Assembly: GCF_001905655.1 (NCBI RefSeq)
Contig: NZ_JMHT01000057.1
Span: 90,460-154,459, forward strand
Length of the DNA stretch: 64,000 bases
Direction of reading: 5' to 3'
Source: Mycobacterium sp. ST-F2
Lineage (GTDB): Bacteria > Actinomycetota > Actinomycetes > Mycobacteriales > Mycobacteriaceae
The notes under the pieces were generated by a model. That model searched no databases and was not told where the DNA came from. It saw only the letters and a list, made by a program, of their open reading frames with translations. Every line of letters starts with the position of its first letter. Within the stretch, counting starts at the first letter, position 1. This document shows positions 34,435-50,086 of the stretch, in pieces. A program made the translations under genes and the position numbers.

Positions 34435-35184
34435 CTAAACGTTCTCGCGGAGGAACGCGATGTCGTCTTTGCGTCCGTCCTCGGACGTCTCGCAGATGAC
34501 CGGGGCGTCCGCAGCGCGCACCACGGCAGCCAGCAACTGCGGGTCGATTTGCCCCATGCCGAAGTTGGCGTGCCGGTCGGCCCCGGAGCCGGCGGCATCA
34601 CGGGAGTCGTTGCAGTGCACCAGATCAATGCGGCCCGTGATGGTCTTGATGCGCTCGACGGCGTCGACCAGCGCCTCCCCCGCCGCCCAGGCGTGGCACG
34701 TGTCCAGGCAGAACCCGATGCCCTTGTCCCCGATGCGGTCCCACAGCCGGGCGATGGTGTCGAAGTGCCGAGCCATGGCGTGATCGCCGCCCGCGGTGTT
34801 CTCCAGGTAGACGGGCACGTCGGTCTTGAGCGCGTCGAGCGCCTTCACCCACCGCTCGAAGCCGGCGTCCATGTCGTTGTCATCGGCGTGCCCGCCGTGC
34901 ACGATCACGGCCGTCGCGCCGATCGCGCTCGCGGCGTCGCAGGTGTCCTGCAAAATCTTGCGCGACGGGATGCGCACCTTGTTGTTGGCCGACGCGACAT
35001 TGATCAGGTACGGCGCGTGCACATAGAGAGGTACAGCGGACGCACGTAGCGTCTCGGCGTCCTCGCGGGGCGCGGGCTTCTTCCAGCTCTGCGGGTTGCC
35101 CAGGAAGAACTGCACCACATCGGCGCCGTCGGCAGCGGCCGCGGCCAGAGGATCGGTGTTGTCGACGTGCGAACCAATCAGCAT
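34435..35184 (-). CDS. nfo: Deoxyribonuclease IV (AP endonuclease IV)
   Basis: 249 residues of the endonuclease IV TIM-barrel family, which nicks DNA at abasic sites in base-excision repair using three Zn ions. Metal-ligand motifs are visible: VIVHGGHAD, VYLENTAGG, IGFCLDTCHAWAAG, LVHCNDSRDAAGSGADRHANFGMGQID and APVICETSEDG. The gene is called end in M. tuberculosis (Rv0670), also just beyond rpoC. ATG start at 35184. Single gene. Confidence 0.93.
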   Translation of the reverse strand: MLIGSHVDNTDPLAAAAADGADVVQFFLGNPQSWKKPAPREDAETLRASAVPLYVHAPYLINVASANNKVRIPSRKILQDTCDAASAIGATAVIVHGGHADDNDMDAGFERWVKALDALKTDVPVYLENTAGGDHAMARHFDTIARLWDRIGDKGIGFCLDTCHAWAAGEALVDAVERIKTITGRIDLVHCNDSRDAAGSGADRHANFGMGQIDPQLLAAVVRAADAPVICETSEDGRKDDIAFLRENV

Positions 35185-35203
35185 GTGTCCCAGCCTACTT
35201 CGG

Positions 35204-35953
35204 TCAGCGTGGAAGCTTGGCGACCATTGCGTTCAGGATCGTCGCATCTTCACCGCTGAGGCTCGGCGCGCAGACGACGTTGTCGAAGACGACGTTGTTC
35301 CTGGCGGCCAGGGTTCGTACGCACTGGTAGTTGCCCCCGATGGTGATGGGCAAGGTCAGCGTGTCGGCGGTGGCCTGCAGCGCGTTGTTGTGCTGGGCCG
35401 CGGTGCCATCGACCGTCTTGATCGTGACGTCCGAGTTGGCGCATTGCTGCCACACCGGCAGCTGGGCGGCGATCAGGGCACGCGCCGCGGCCGGATCCGG
35501 AAAGGTCACCGCACCCGGATAGACCTGGACCAGCGGCTGCTCCGTACTCATGTAATTCGGGTACAGCACACCGGTTGGACTGCTGCCGCCGAACATGACC
35601 TGCAGGCTGTTACTGGCGACGACACCGCACTGCGGCGGTGTGAACGTGATGCCCAGTCCAACACCCAGATGCCGCCACGTGGCGATCTTCACCAGCGACG
35701 GCGCCTTCGTGATGTTCCGGAGCTCCTCGATCGGCAGCATGACGCGCGGCAGGTCCGCGGGCAGCAGCGTGCCCGGGGCCTGCGCCGGAGCGGTAGCGGT
35801 GGCGGCCGGCGCGCTACCCGACGCCACCGGAGCAGCGACGGGACTGCCGTTGACGGACGAGTCGCACCCGGCCAGCAGAGCGGCCGTTGCGGTGATCGCA
35901 AAAAACATTGGTGCGCAGCGCTTTTCAGCGCGGGAGGGCATTGGGGCGGTCAT
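35204..35953 (-). CDS. Lipoprotein with PknH-like sensor domain (A)
   Basis: 249 residues. After a short basic leader, the signal helix ends in the lipobox LLAGC, so it is membrane-anchored outside. An Ala/Pro linker precedes a domain with the cysteine pattern of the PknH extracellular sensor fold (TPPQCGVV, WQQCANSD, YQCVRT, VVCAPS, two disulphides expected) and the NVVFDNVVC strand. Ligand unknown. ATG at 35953 overlaps the stop of the upstream lipoprotein as ATGA, so the two are co-translated. Confidence 0.8.
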   Translation of the reverse strand: MTAPMPSRAEKRCAPMFFAITATAALLAGCDSSVNGSPVAAPVASGSAPAATATAPAQAPGTLLPADLPRVMLPIEELRNITKAPSLVKIATWRHLGVGLGITFTPPQCGVVASNSLQVMFGGSSPTGVLYPNYMSTEQPLVQVYPGAVTFPDPAAARALIAAQLPVWQQCANSDVTIKTVDGTAAQHNNALQATADTLTLPITIGGNYQCVRTLAARNNVVFDNVVCAPSLSGEDATILNAMVAKLPR

Positions 35954-36720
35954 GCCGGCACCTTCGCCGCGATCTGGCCCAGTGCCGCCTGCGTGCCCGC
36001 GCCTACCGCTGCGGGGTCTTTGCCGCACACCGTCAGGTCGATCACCACGTTGTTGCGTGACGTGATGCCCCGGCCGCAGGAAAAATCGGGCGGGGCGGTC
36101 CGGGTGTCGATCAGCGTGTGGAGATCACCGGTCGCGGCTGCGGTGCCGATGGTGAACGTCGAGGGTGCCGGCATGGTCTTCACCTGGACGGATTTGCCGG
36201 CGCACGCCTGCCACCCGGCCACCGTCGCGGCGACCATGTCGCGGGCATCCTGCACGGTCTCGTAGAGGATCGCCGACGTGATGACCGTGGCACTGTTCGA
36301 TCCGTCGCCCGGCGCGTAGTCCTGGGTGCGGACCTTGACGACAGGGCTGTCCGAGTAGGGCTGGATCGCGGCGTCGGCGATGGCGCCCACACAGGACATG
36401 TCCGAGACGTAGTCGTCGGGCAGCAGGCTCAACGTGTCGTGGGACTCGGTGGCGCTGAGGTTCGGGATGTTGACGGCGGCACCGGCCTCTGCGGCACTGG
36501 GCAGCAATCCTGTCAGCTGTTCCATCTGCACCAACGGCCCGGCCGGCGGCGGTGGAGCCGACGACGTCGGCGGCGGCGGTGTCCCAGTGGTCGTCGGCGC
36601 GGCAGTCGATGAGCTGGATGATCCGGCCGGCGCTGGGCTGCCAGAGTCGGACTGGCAGCCGGCACTCGGCACGACGATGACGGCGGCGACCCCGCACGCC
36701 AAAATGACCCGTGTTCGCAT
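35950..36720 (-). CDS. Lipoprotein with PknH-like sensor domain (B)
   Basis: 256 residues. Signal peptide with lipobox VPSAGC, then a Ser/Thr/Pro-rich linker of about 45 residues with PPPP and Ser runs, then a sensor-type domain with SCVGAIAD, WQACAGKS, FSCGRGIT and VVIDLTVCGKD, matching the four-Cys pattern of its neighbour. The pair may form a two-part envelope sensor. I prefer ATG 36720 because the AGGGGA run lies 7-8 nt upstream; ATG 36726 is too close to it. Confidence 0.8.
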   Translation of the reverse strand: MRTRVILACGVAAVIVVPSAGCQSDSGSPAPAGSSSSSTAAPTTTGTPPPPTSSAPPPPAGPLVQMEQLTGLLPSAAEAGAAVNIPNLSATESHDTLSLLPDDYVSDMSCVGAIADAAIQPYSDSPVVKVRTQDYAPGDGSNSATVITSAILYETVQDARDMVAATVAGWQACAGKSVQVKTMPAPSTFTIGTAAATGDLHTLIDTRTAPPDFSCGRGITSRNNVVIDLTVCGKDPAAVGAGTQAALGQIAAKVPA

Positions 36721-36838
36721 GAACATTCCCCTCCCCCGGACTCATCCTGGCACAAGCCGTTCCGGGTTCGGCCCAGTTCCGTGACCCACGAAAGGTGAAC
36801 CCGCGCGGTCTGGATCTCGTGATCTGGGTATAGGAGGG

Positions 36839-37830
36839 ATGATGAGCGTAATCGCAAGTGTCCGTAGCGAACTGCCGCCCCACCGCCACACGCAGGAGCA
36901 AATCACCGATGCGCTGCTGGAGCTTCCCGGCTACGCCGAGCACGCGGACGCGATCCGCAAACTGCATCGCAGCGCCAGGGTCGAAACCCGGCACACCGTC
37001 CTGCCGCTCGCGGACTATCCGGACCTGACGGACTTCGGCCACGCCAACGATGTCTTCATCGAACACGCCGTGGCCCTCGGCTGCGCCGCGATCCAAGGTG
37101 CCCTCGACGACGCCGGCCTGAAACCCGCCGACGTCGACATCATCTACACCACCACCGTCACCGGCGTGGCGGTGCCGACGCTCGACGCCCGGATCGCTGG
37201 TCTGATCGGCCTACGCCCCGATGTCCGGCGGGTGCCGCTGTTCGGGCTGGGCTGCGTCGCCGGCGCCGCCGGGTCGGGCGCACCGCGCAGGCCGAGCCGT
37301 CGATTGCGACCGTCGTCGGCTCCAGCCTGTTCGGTGACGGAGCCGGTGCCGTCGTCATGGTCGGAGACCGGCGTGCCGCGACCGTCGCCGCCCCTGGTCC
37401 GGAGGTGCTCGATTCCCGCAGCCACCTCTACCCCGACTCGGAACGGACGATGGGCTGGGACATCGACTCGGGTGGCTTCCACCTGGTGCTCTCCCCTGAC
37501 GTACCCAAGGTCATCGAGACCTACCTCGGTGACGACGTCACCAATTTCCTTGCCGCACATGGCCTCGAGACCAGCGACATCACCACGTGGGTCAGCCATC
37601 CCGGCGGGCCCAAGGTGATCGAGGCGATCACCGCGACACTCGGCCTGCCCGACGACGCCCTCGAGCTGACGTGGCGGTCCCTTGCCGAGGTCGGCAACCT
37701 GTCGTCGGCCTCGGTGCTGCACGTCCTGCACGACACCATCGCCAAGCGTCCACCTCCGGGGAGTCTCGGGCTGATGATGGCGATGGGCCCGGGCTTCTGC
37801 TCCGAACTGGTCCTACTGCGGTGGCGCTGA
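36839..37830 (+). pseudogene. Type III polyketide synthase, broken by internal deletion and frameshift
   Basis: The first part (36839 to about 37285) encodes the chalcone/stilbene synthase N-terminus with the catalytic Cys in FGLGCVAGAAG (Cys139). The frame then changes: SLFGDGAGAVVMVG and everything after, including catalytic His (WVSHPGGPKV) and Asn (EVGNLSSAS), are in the +2-shifted frame, which runs to 37830. Between Cys139 and the FGDGA motif the family has about 50-60 residues, including the beta-strand around VELCS; here only about half that length is present. The total is 992 nt, not a multiple of three and about 80 nt short. So a deletion near 37262-37290 removed roughly 27 codons and shifted the frame. 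First gene of a three-gene operon. A sequencing error could explain a shift but not the missing codons. Confidence 0.8.
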
Positions 37831-37834
37831 ACCC

Positions 37835-38344
37835 GTGGGCTGGTACCTGGCGCTGATCGCGGCCGTCGCCCTCGAACGGCTCGTCGAGCTCGTCGTGTCC
37901 AAGCGCAACCTGGCCTGGTCGCTGGCGCGCGGCGGCACCGAACACGGCTTCGGCCACTACCCGTTCATGGTGGTGCTGCACGTCGGACTGCTGGTGGGGT
38001 GCGTGCTCGAACCGCTGCTGCTCGACCGGCCGTTCCTCCCCGCGCTGGGCTGGCCGATGCTGGCGGTGGTCCTGGCGACGCAGGCCCTGCGGTGGTGGTG
38101 CATCGTCACGCTCGGGCCGCAGTGGAATACCCGCGTCATCGTCGTCCCGGGAGCCACGCGGGTGGTCGCGGGTCCGTACCGGTGGCTGTCGCATCCCAAT
38201 TACGTGGCCGTGGTGATCGAGGGATTCGCGCTGCCCCTGGTGCACACCGCGTGGCTGACGGCGGCGCTGTTCACGGTGCTCAACGCGGTGCTCCTGCGCA
38301 CGCGCCTGCGGGTCGAGAACGCCGCGCTGGCGAGTCTGTCGTGA
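37835..38344 (+). CDS. Isoprenylcysteine carboxyl methyltransferase-like membrane protein
   Basis: 169 residues with about four to five transmembrane helices. The C-terminal RVVAGPYRWLSHPNYVAVVIEGFALPL segment is the SAM-binding signature of ICMT-type membrane methyltransferases. In Streptomyces griseus srsB and the mycobacterial polyketide-quinone locus, such an enzyme O-methylates the ring of a type III PKS product; the context here is the same. GTG start at 37835, 4 nt after the PKS frame ends. Its stop overlaps the next start as GTGA. Frame is intact although its partner PKS is broken. Confidence 0.82.
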   Translation: MGWYLALIAAVALERLVELVVSKRNLAWSLARGGTEHGFGHYPFMVVLHVGLLVGCVLEPLLLDRPFLPALGWPMLAVVLATQALRWWCIVTLGPQWNTRVIVVPGATRVVAGPYRWLSHPNYVAVVIEGFALPLVHTAWLTAALFTVLNAVLLRTRLRVENAALASLS

Positions 38345-39357
38345 TCGACCTGCTCGTGATCGGCGGCGGTCCGGCGGGGCTCGCCACGTCGCTGTATGCG
38401 GCGCATGCCGGCCTGGAAGCGGTCGTCGTCGAGCGACGTACGGGCACGCTCGACAAGGCCTGCGGCGAGGGCCTGATGCCGCATTCCCTCGCCCAGCTCG
38501 ACCGGCTGGGTGTGGAGGCGCCCGGCCGGACGCTGCGCGGAATCAGCTATCACGCGGGGGCGACACGGGTCGAGGCCGCGTTTCGGAACGGGGTCGGCCG
38601 CGGGATCCGCCGGACGACGCTGCACGCCGCGATGAGCAACGCGGCGCGCGCGGCCGGGGTGAAGATCGTCCAGGGTGCGGCCGGTGAGATCAGCCAGGAC
38701 GCGACCGGCGTGCGGTGCGCCGGGCTGCGGGCCCGCTACCTGGTGGCGGCCGACGGCCTGCACTCGACGATCCGTCGCGACCTCGGGTTGGCGCGGCCCG
38801 CCGCGGGCCCGCGCCGCTGGGGTATCCGCCGGCATGTACAGCTGGCGCCGTGGACCGACAACGTCGAGGTGCACTGGAGCCGCGAGGCCGAGGCGTACGT
38901 GACGCCCGTGGCTGACGACTGCGTCGGTATCGCGATCCTGTCGGCCGGCCGCGGGGGTTTCGAGGCGAAATTCGCGGCGTTCGACGAGCTGCGGCAGCGC
39001 GTCGCGGGACATGACTTCGGGCCCGACCTGGCAGCCGGGCCGCTACGGCAGCAGGCGCGGACCCGGGTAGCGGGCCGGGTGCTGCTGGTCGGCGACGCTG
39101 CCGGCTACGTCGACGCATTGACCGGCGAGGGTCTGGGGTTGGCGTTCAGCGCCGCCGAGGCCTTGGTCGACTGCATCGTCCACGCCCGGGTCGAGGACTA
39201 CGACCGCAGGTGGCGCACGTTGACCCGTCGCTACCGGCTGCTGACCGAGGTTCTGGTCCGAGCCGGGGCCGTCCCCGCCATCAGGTCCCGCATCGTCCCG
39301 GCCGCCGCAGCCTTGCCGCGCCAGTTCTCCGCGGCGGTGAACCTGCTGGCCAATTGA
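38341..39357 (+). CDS. FAD-dependent monooxygenase/geranylgeranyl reductase-family protein
   Basis: 338 residues. The FAD motif IDLLVIGGGPAGLATSLYAAHAGL is at 2-25, the CGEG motif (DKACGEGLMPHS) marks the geranylgeranyl reductase/SrsC-like group, the second motif is LVAADGLHSTIRR near 140, and VLLVGDAAGYVDALTGEGLGLAF is the ribose-binding end. In phenolic-lipid operons this enzyme hydroxylates an alkylresorcinol to the hydroquinone level. GTG start at 38341 overlaps the methyltransferase stop. Transcription ends at the bidirectional hairpin at 39383-39408. Confidence 0.85.
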   Translation: MIDLLVIGGGPAGLATSLYAAHAGLEAVVVERRTGTLDKACGEGLMPHSLAQLDRLGVEAPGRTLRGISYHAGATRVEAAFRNGVGRGIRRTTLHAAMSNAARAAGVKIVQGAAGEISQDATGVRCAGLRARYLVAADGLHSTIRRDLGLARPAAGPRRWGIRRHVQLAPWTDNVEVHWSREAEAYVTPVADDCVGIAILSAGRGGFEAKFAAFDELRQRVAGHDFGPDLAAGPLRQQARTRVAGRVLLVGDAAGYVDALTGEGLGLAFSAAEALVDCIVHARVEDYDRRWRTLTRRYRLLTEVLVRAGAVPAIRSRIVPAAAALPRQFSAAVNLLAN

Positions 39358-39382
39358 TGCCGAGCAGGCGCACGGCAACAAA

Positions 39383-39408
39383 AAAGCCCCCGCCGAAGCG
39401 GGGGCTTT
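39383..39408. terminator. Bidirectional terminator between the FAD oxidoreductase and rpoC
   Basis: AAAGCCCCCGC (39383-39393) pairs perfectly with GCGGGGGCTTT (39398-39408) around CGAA. A-run on the left and T-run on the right make it a good intrinsic terminator for both converging genes; it is 11 nt from the rpoC stop. Confidence 0.92.
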
Positions 39409-39419
39409 CTTGTGACCAG

Positions 39420-43376
<3,957 letters not shown>

Positions 43377-43437
43377 GTAACTCCCTTTCCCCTTGCGGGT
43401 GTATGAATCAGAAAAAGCTGACTACTTGCGGATGGAC

Positions 43438-46941
<3,504 letters not shown>

Positions 46942-47131
46942 CTGATGCGACCATTTCGGTGCCGGTCGAAACCGGTCCGAATTGCCGCGCTATCTGCGTG
47001 GGTCCGGCTGGCGTTCTCACAGTCCGGGCCTTACAAGACACAGGGCACGCGTCTAGATCACTGAGCAACGCTCAGGCTAGAAGGTGTCAGGTGCGGGTGA
47101 GGTGGGCAGGATGCAGCCAGCGCAACGTCCA

Positions 47132-47160
47132 ACATTAGCGTAGGACGGCGTATTCCTCAA
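47132..47160 (-). promoter_or_regulatory. Candidate rpoB promoter
   Basis: On the minus strand TTGAGG (47155-47160), a 17-nt spacer, then TAATGT (47132-47137), matching the SigA pattern well. Start of transcription near 47125 gives a 5' leader of about 180 nt. Confidence 0.5.
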
Positions 47161-47488
47161 CCACGGCATGCGGAATCAAGGGTTTGATCGGTTGACGCTG
47201 GCTGGCGTCCGTCACCCTCGAATACATGCTGCCCAACAGATTGGCCCGTTTGCGGGCGTCAGTCAAGGGTTGCCACGGTGTTTGGTGTGGAGTTTTACCG
47301 GCAAATCGCGAACCGGGGCGCTCTCATCGTGACGCAGCAGGCCGCGCGGCGCCACCCGCACGCCGTCGCCGACGGACGCGCCGTGACCAAGATCACCGGC
47401 CGCCCGCCCTTTCGCAACGCCTCCACGGCGCACTCAGCACCCGCTGAGCGCAGATTTCGCAGTCCGTGTGCATGCCCCCGCCGAAACA

Positions 47489-47523
47489 AATCGCGCCCGG
47501 GCTGACTCAGCCCGGGCGCGATT
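47489..47523 (-). terminator. Terminator of the mceG/mkl gene
   Basis: AATCGCGCCCGGGCTGA (47489-47505) is inverted perfectly at 47507-47523, a 17-bp GC-rich stem (in practice with a small loop from the centre), 17 nt after the ATPase stop. The minus-strand tail is TTTGTTTCGG. Confidence 0.85.
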
Positions 47524-47539
47524 CTCGACGTTCTGCGGA

Positions 47540-48562
47540 TCAGGCCCGCGGAATCTGTGCGGTCACCGGGTCGTCGGCGTTGCCGTTCTTGTTGAGGTCC
47601 TCGAGGATGGCGGCCTGCGCGGCGGGCGGCAGGGTGTGCAGGATCGACCGCACCCGAGCCTGACGACGAGCCACCGCCTGGCGCACGGGCATACCCGGGG
47701 TGACGGCGATCTGCGGCGGCACACCCTCGATCTCCTCGACACCACCATCGGAGTGACCGGCGTCGATCGCGGCCTGCTCGGCGGCAGCGGTCGCGGCGTC
47801 CTTCTCCTCGGACATACCGATGGGGCCGATACGACGACCGTTGAGGAACTGCTTGACCGCCGGCTCCTCACTGGTCAACAGCACCTCACGGGGGCCGAAC
47901 ATGACCAGGTGCTTGCGGTAGAGCATGCCGATGTTGTCCGGCACCGTACGCACGATGTTGATGTTGTGGGTAACGATCAGCACCGTCGCGTCGATCTGGG
48001 CGTTGATGTCGATCAACAACTGCGACAGGTAGGCCGTACGCACGGGGTCCAGACCCGAGTCCGGCTCATCGACCAGGATGATCTTCGGGTCCAACACCAA
48101 TGCCCGCGCCAGGCCGGCACGCTTGCGCATACCACCAGAGATCTCGCCCGGGAACTTATGCCCGTCATTGGGCATACCCACAATGTCGAGCTTCTCCATC
48201 ACGATCTTGCGGATCTCCGACTCGGACTTCTTGGTGTGCTCACGCAGCGGGAACGCCGTGTTGTCGTAGATATTCATCGAACCGAACAGCGCGCCGTCCT
48301 GGAACAGCACACCGAACAGGGTCCGGATCTCGTACAGCTCCTTGGCCGAGCACTCGATGATGTTAGTGCCGTCGATGACGATCGACCCCCGCTCAGGACG
48401 CAGCAAACCGATCAGCGACTTCAGGAACACCGACTTACCGGTACCGGACGGGCCCAGCATGACGCTGACCTCGCCGGCGGGGATGGTCAAAGTGACGTCT
48501 TCCCAGATCTTCGACGACCCGAAGGACTTGCTCAGTCCTGTTACGTCGATTTGGACGCCCAT
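47540..48562 (-). CDS. mceG: MceG-type ABC transporter ATPase (Mkl)
   Basis: A 340-residue ATPase that powers the Mce lipid/sterol importers. Walker A GPSGTGKS (near 39-46), signature GEISGGMRKRAGLARAL, Walker B KIILVDEPDSGLD and the switch His in LIVTHNINIV are all intact. It has the C-terminal extension of about 80 residues typical of mycobacterial MceG (Rv0655, mkl) and not of MlaF. ATG at 48562 with GGAAGGGA 7 nt upstream. Its permease and Mce proteins are not in this window, consistent with an unlinked shared ATPase. Confidence 0.93.
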   Translation of the reverse strand: MGVQIDVTGLSKSFGSSKIWEDVTLTIPAGEVSVMLGPSGTGKSVFLKSLIGLLRPERGSIVIDGTNIIECSAKELYEIRTLFGVLFQDGALFGSMNIYDNTAFPLREHTKKSESEIRKIVMEKLDIVGMPNDGHKFPGEISGGMRKRAGLARALVLDPKIILVDEPDSGLDPVRTAYLSQLLIDINAQIDATVLIVTHNINIVRTVPDNIGMLYRKHLVMFGPREVLLTSEEPAVKQFLNGRRIGPIGMSEEKDAATAAAEQAAIDAGHSDGGVEEIEGVPPQIAVTPGMPVRQAVARRQARVRSILHTLPPAAQAAILEDLNKNGNADDPVTAQIPRA

Positions 48563-48770
48563 GTGAGATCCCTTCCGCCAGCGCTCGCGCGCCATCTGCT
48601 GCCCTGCCTGTGGCTTGAGTCACTGTAGCGCATCGTTCGCGAGCTGATGCACCTTGTTCCAACTATCGGACCGCCCGCCGAAAAGTCACTCTGATGGATG
48701 CGGAGCCAACTACCCCATCGTCCCCCAAATGGTCAGAGATGCCCCGATTTATACCCCTGAAAAGCGAAAT

Positions 48771-48799
48771 CCCCCGGAGTCCGCAAGGGACTCCGGGGG
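48771..48799 (-). terminator. Terminator of rplJ-rplL
   Basis: CCCCCGGAGTCC (48771-48782) pairs with GGACTCCGGGGG (48788-48799) around GCAAG, about 20 nt after the rplL stop. The minus-strand tail ATTTCGCTTTTC is T-rich. Confidence 0.88.
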
Positions 48800-48820
48800 A
48801 AAACGTCAGTTCTGGCGAAC

Positions 48821-49207
48821 TTACTTGACGGACACCGAAGCGCCGGCGGCCTCGAGCTTGGCCTTGGCGTCGTCGGCGGCCTCCTTCGAGACCTTCTCCA
48901 GCAGCGGCTTGGGGGCGCCGTCGACCAGGTCCTTGGCTTCCTTCAGGCCCAGGCCGGAAACGATCTCGCGGACGACCTTGATGACGCCGATCTTCTTGTC
49001 GCCGGCACCCTCGAGGATGACGTCGAACTCGGACTGCTCTTCGCCGGCCTCAGCGGCGGCGGGAGCGGCACCGACGGCGGCAACGGCGACCGGAGCGGCG
49101 GCGGTGACGTCGAAGGTCTCCTCGAACTGCTTCACGAACTCCGAGAGCTCCAGCAGGGTCATTTCCTTGAACGCGTCGAGCAGTTCTTCGGTGGACAGCT
49201 TGGCCAT
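48821..49207 (-). CDS. rplL: 50S ribosomal protein L7/L12
   Basis: 128 residues. The N-terminal dimer domain (MAKLSTEELLDAFKEMTLLELSEFVKQFEE) is joined by an Ala-rich hinge to the C-terminal factor-binding domain (FDVILEGAGDKKIGVIKVVREIVSGLGLKEAKDLVDGAP, by segments). It forms the stalk that recruits EF-Tu and EF-G, both also encoded here. Starts 45 nt after the rplJ stop; several copies per ribosome are needed relative to L10. Confidence 0.97.
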   Translation of the reverse strand: MAKLSTEELLDAFKEMTLLELSEFVKQFEETFDVTAAAPVAVAAVGAAPAAAEAGEEQSEFDVILEGAGDKKIGVIKVVREIVSGLGLKEAKDLVDGAPKPLLEKVSKEAADDAKAKLEAAGASVSVK

Positions 49208-49252
49208 GTGAATGGTCCTTCCTTAGTTCTTTTTTGGTGGTTGTGGGGTGGG

Positions 49253-49783
49253 TCAGGCAGCCGAGTCTTCGGCGGCCTTCTTGTCCTGCAGAGCGGCCGC
49301 CAGGCGGGCAATCTGAGACGCGGGCGCAACGAACAGCGCCGCGGTCTGGGACTGCTTGGCCTTCATGGCGCCGGCCAGCTTGGACAGCAGCACCTCGCGC
49401 GACTCGAGGTCGGCGATCTTCTCGACCTGGGCCACGGACAGCGCAGCGCCGTCCATGTAGCCGCCCTTGATGACGAGCTGCTTGTGATCCTTCGCGAACT
49501 TCTTGAGTGCCTTCGCGGCATCGACCGGCTCGCCGGTGATGAACGCGATGGCGGTCGGACCTGCGAACAGGTCGTCGAGGCCTTCGATCCCGGCCTCCGA
49601 GGCAGCGCGCTTGACCAGGGTGTTCTTGGCGACGGTGTAGGTCGCGGAAGCACCAAGGGAGCGACGCAGCTCGGCGAGATTGGCAACCGTCAGACCGCGG
49701 TACTCGGTCACGACAGTGGCCGTCGAGGCCTTGAACTGTTCGGCGATGTCAGCGACCGCAGTGGCTTTATCAGCCGTGGCCAT
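49253..49783 (-). CDS. rplJ: 50S ribosomal protein L10
   Basis: 176 residues. The rRNA-binding N-terminal domain includes TATVVTEYRGLTVANLAELRRSLGASATYTVAKNTL in segments, and the C-terminal helices anchor L7/L12. L10 with L7/L12 represses its own mRNA in many bacteria; a leader hairpin at 49863-49890 lies 80 nt upstream. ATG start at 49783 with AAGGAGGC about 5 nt upstream. Confidence 0.97.
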   Translation of the reverse strand: MATADKATAVADIAEQFKASTATVVTEYRGLTVANLAELRRSLGASATYTVAKNTLVKRAASEAGIEGLDDLFAGPTAIAFITGEPVDAAKALKKFAKDHKQLVIKGGYMDGAALSVAQVEKIADLESREVLLSKLAGAMKAKQSQTAALFVAPASQIARLAAALQDKKAAEDSAA

Positions 49784-49862
49784 ACATGCCTCCTTGTGGT
49801 GTATTCATCGGCCCACTGGAGACTGCCGGAGATTCGGCTTCGATCGAGGTCGGAAATGCAAA

Positions 49863-49890
49863 GCGCCCCGACACAGAAAGGTCGGGGCGC
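49863..49890 (-). promoter_or_regulatory. Leader hairpin of rplJL (L10 leader or attenuator)
   Basis: GCGCCCCGAC (49863-49872) pairs with GTCGGGGCGC (49881-49890) around an 8-nt loop, then TTTGCATTTCC on the minus strand. It sits between the proposed promoter and rplJ, so it may be an attenuator or part of the L10-binding leader. Confidence 0.6.
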
Positions 49891-50029
49891 GCAGAAACAA
49901 AATCTCTGAAAACCTCGTCCTCCTGCGTGGGCCGCCCGGAAAATCCGGAACCTTCAACCGATTGCCGAGCTACTTACTCTTCGCGCAAGCGGCTCATCGG
50001 TGACCGACGGTCTTCGGTGGAACTGGATC

Positions 50030-50059
50030 AGAGTAGCCGATGGCCTGCCGATCAGCCAA
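50030..50059 (-). promoter_or_regulatory. Candidate rplJL promoter
   Basis: On the minus strand TTGGCT (50054-50059), 18 nt, then TACTCT (50030-50035, TAnnnT). Implied leader about 240 nt, room for an L10 leader fold. Confidence 0.45.
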
Positions 50060-50086
50060 AACGGCTCGAAACGCCGGTGCCGCGGG

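Larger units (their letters stand above)
46942..47539. other. Intergenic region upstream of rpoB
   Basis: About 600 nt between rpoB and the ABC ATPase gene. It holds the rpoB leader and proposed promoter (47132-47160) and the ATPase terminator (47489-47523). Short open frames on either strand (for example a GTG at 47278 giving about 75 residues opening VFGVEFYRQIANRG) have no recognisable domain or clear ribosome site, so I do not call a gene. Confidence 0.5.

Noticed and set aside
37262..37290. Programmed ribosomal frameshift in the type III PKS
   Set aside because: No slippery heptamer was seen and roughly 27 codons are missing, which a frameshift cannot restore.
47278..47505. Possible 75-residue gene upstream of rpoB (GTG start)
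   Set aside because: No domain, no convincing ribosome site, and its 3' end runs into the ATPase terminator.
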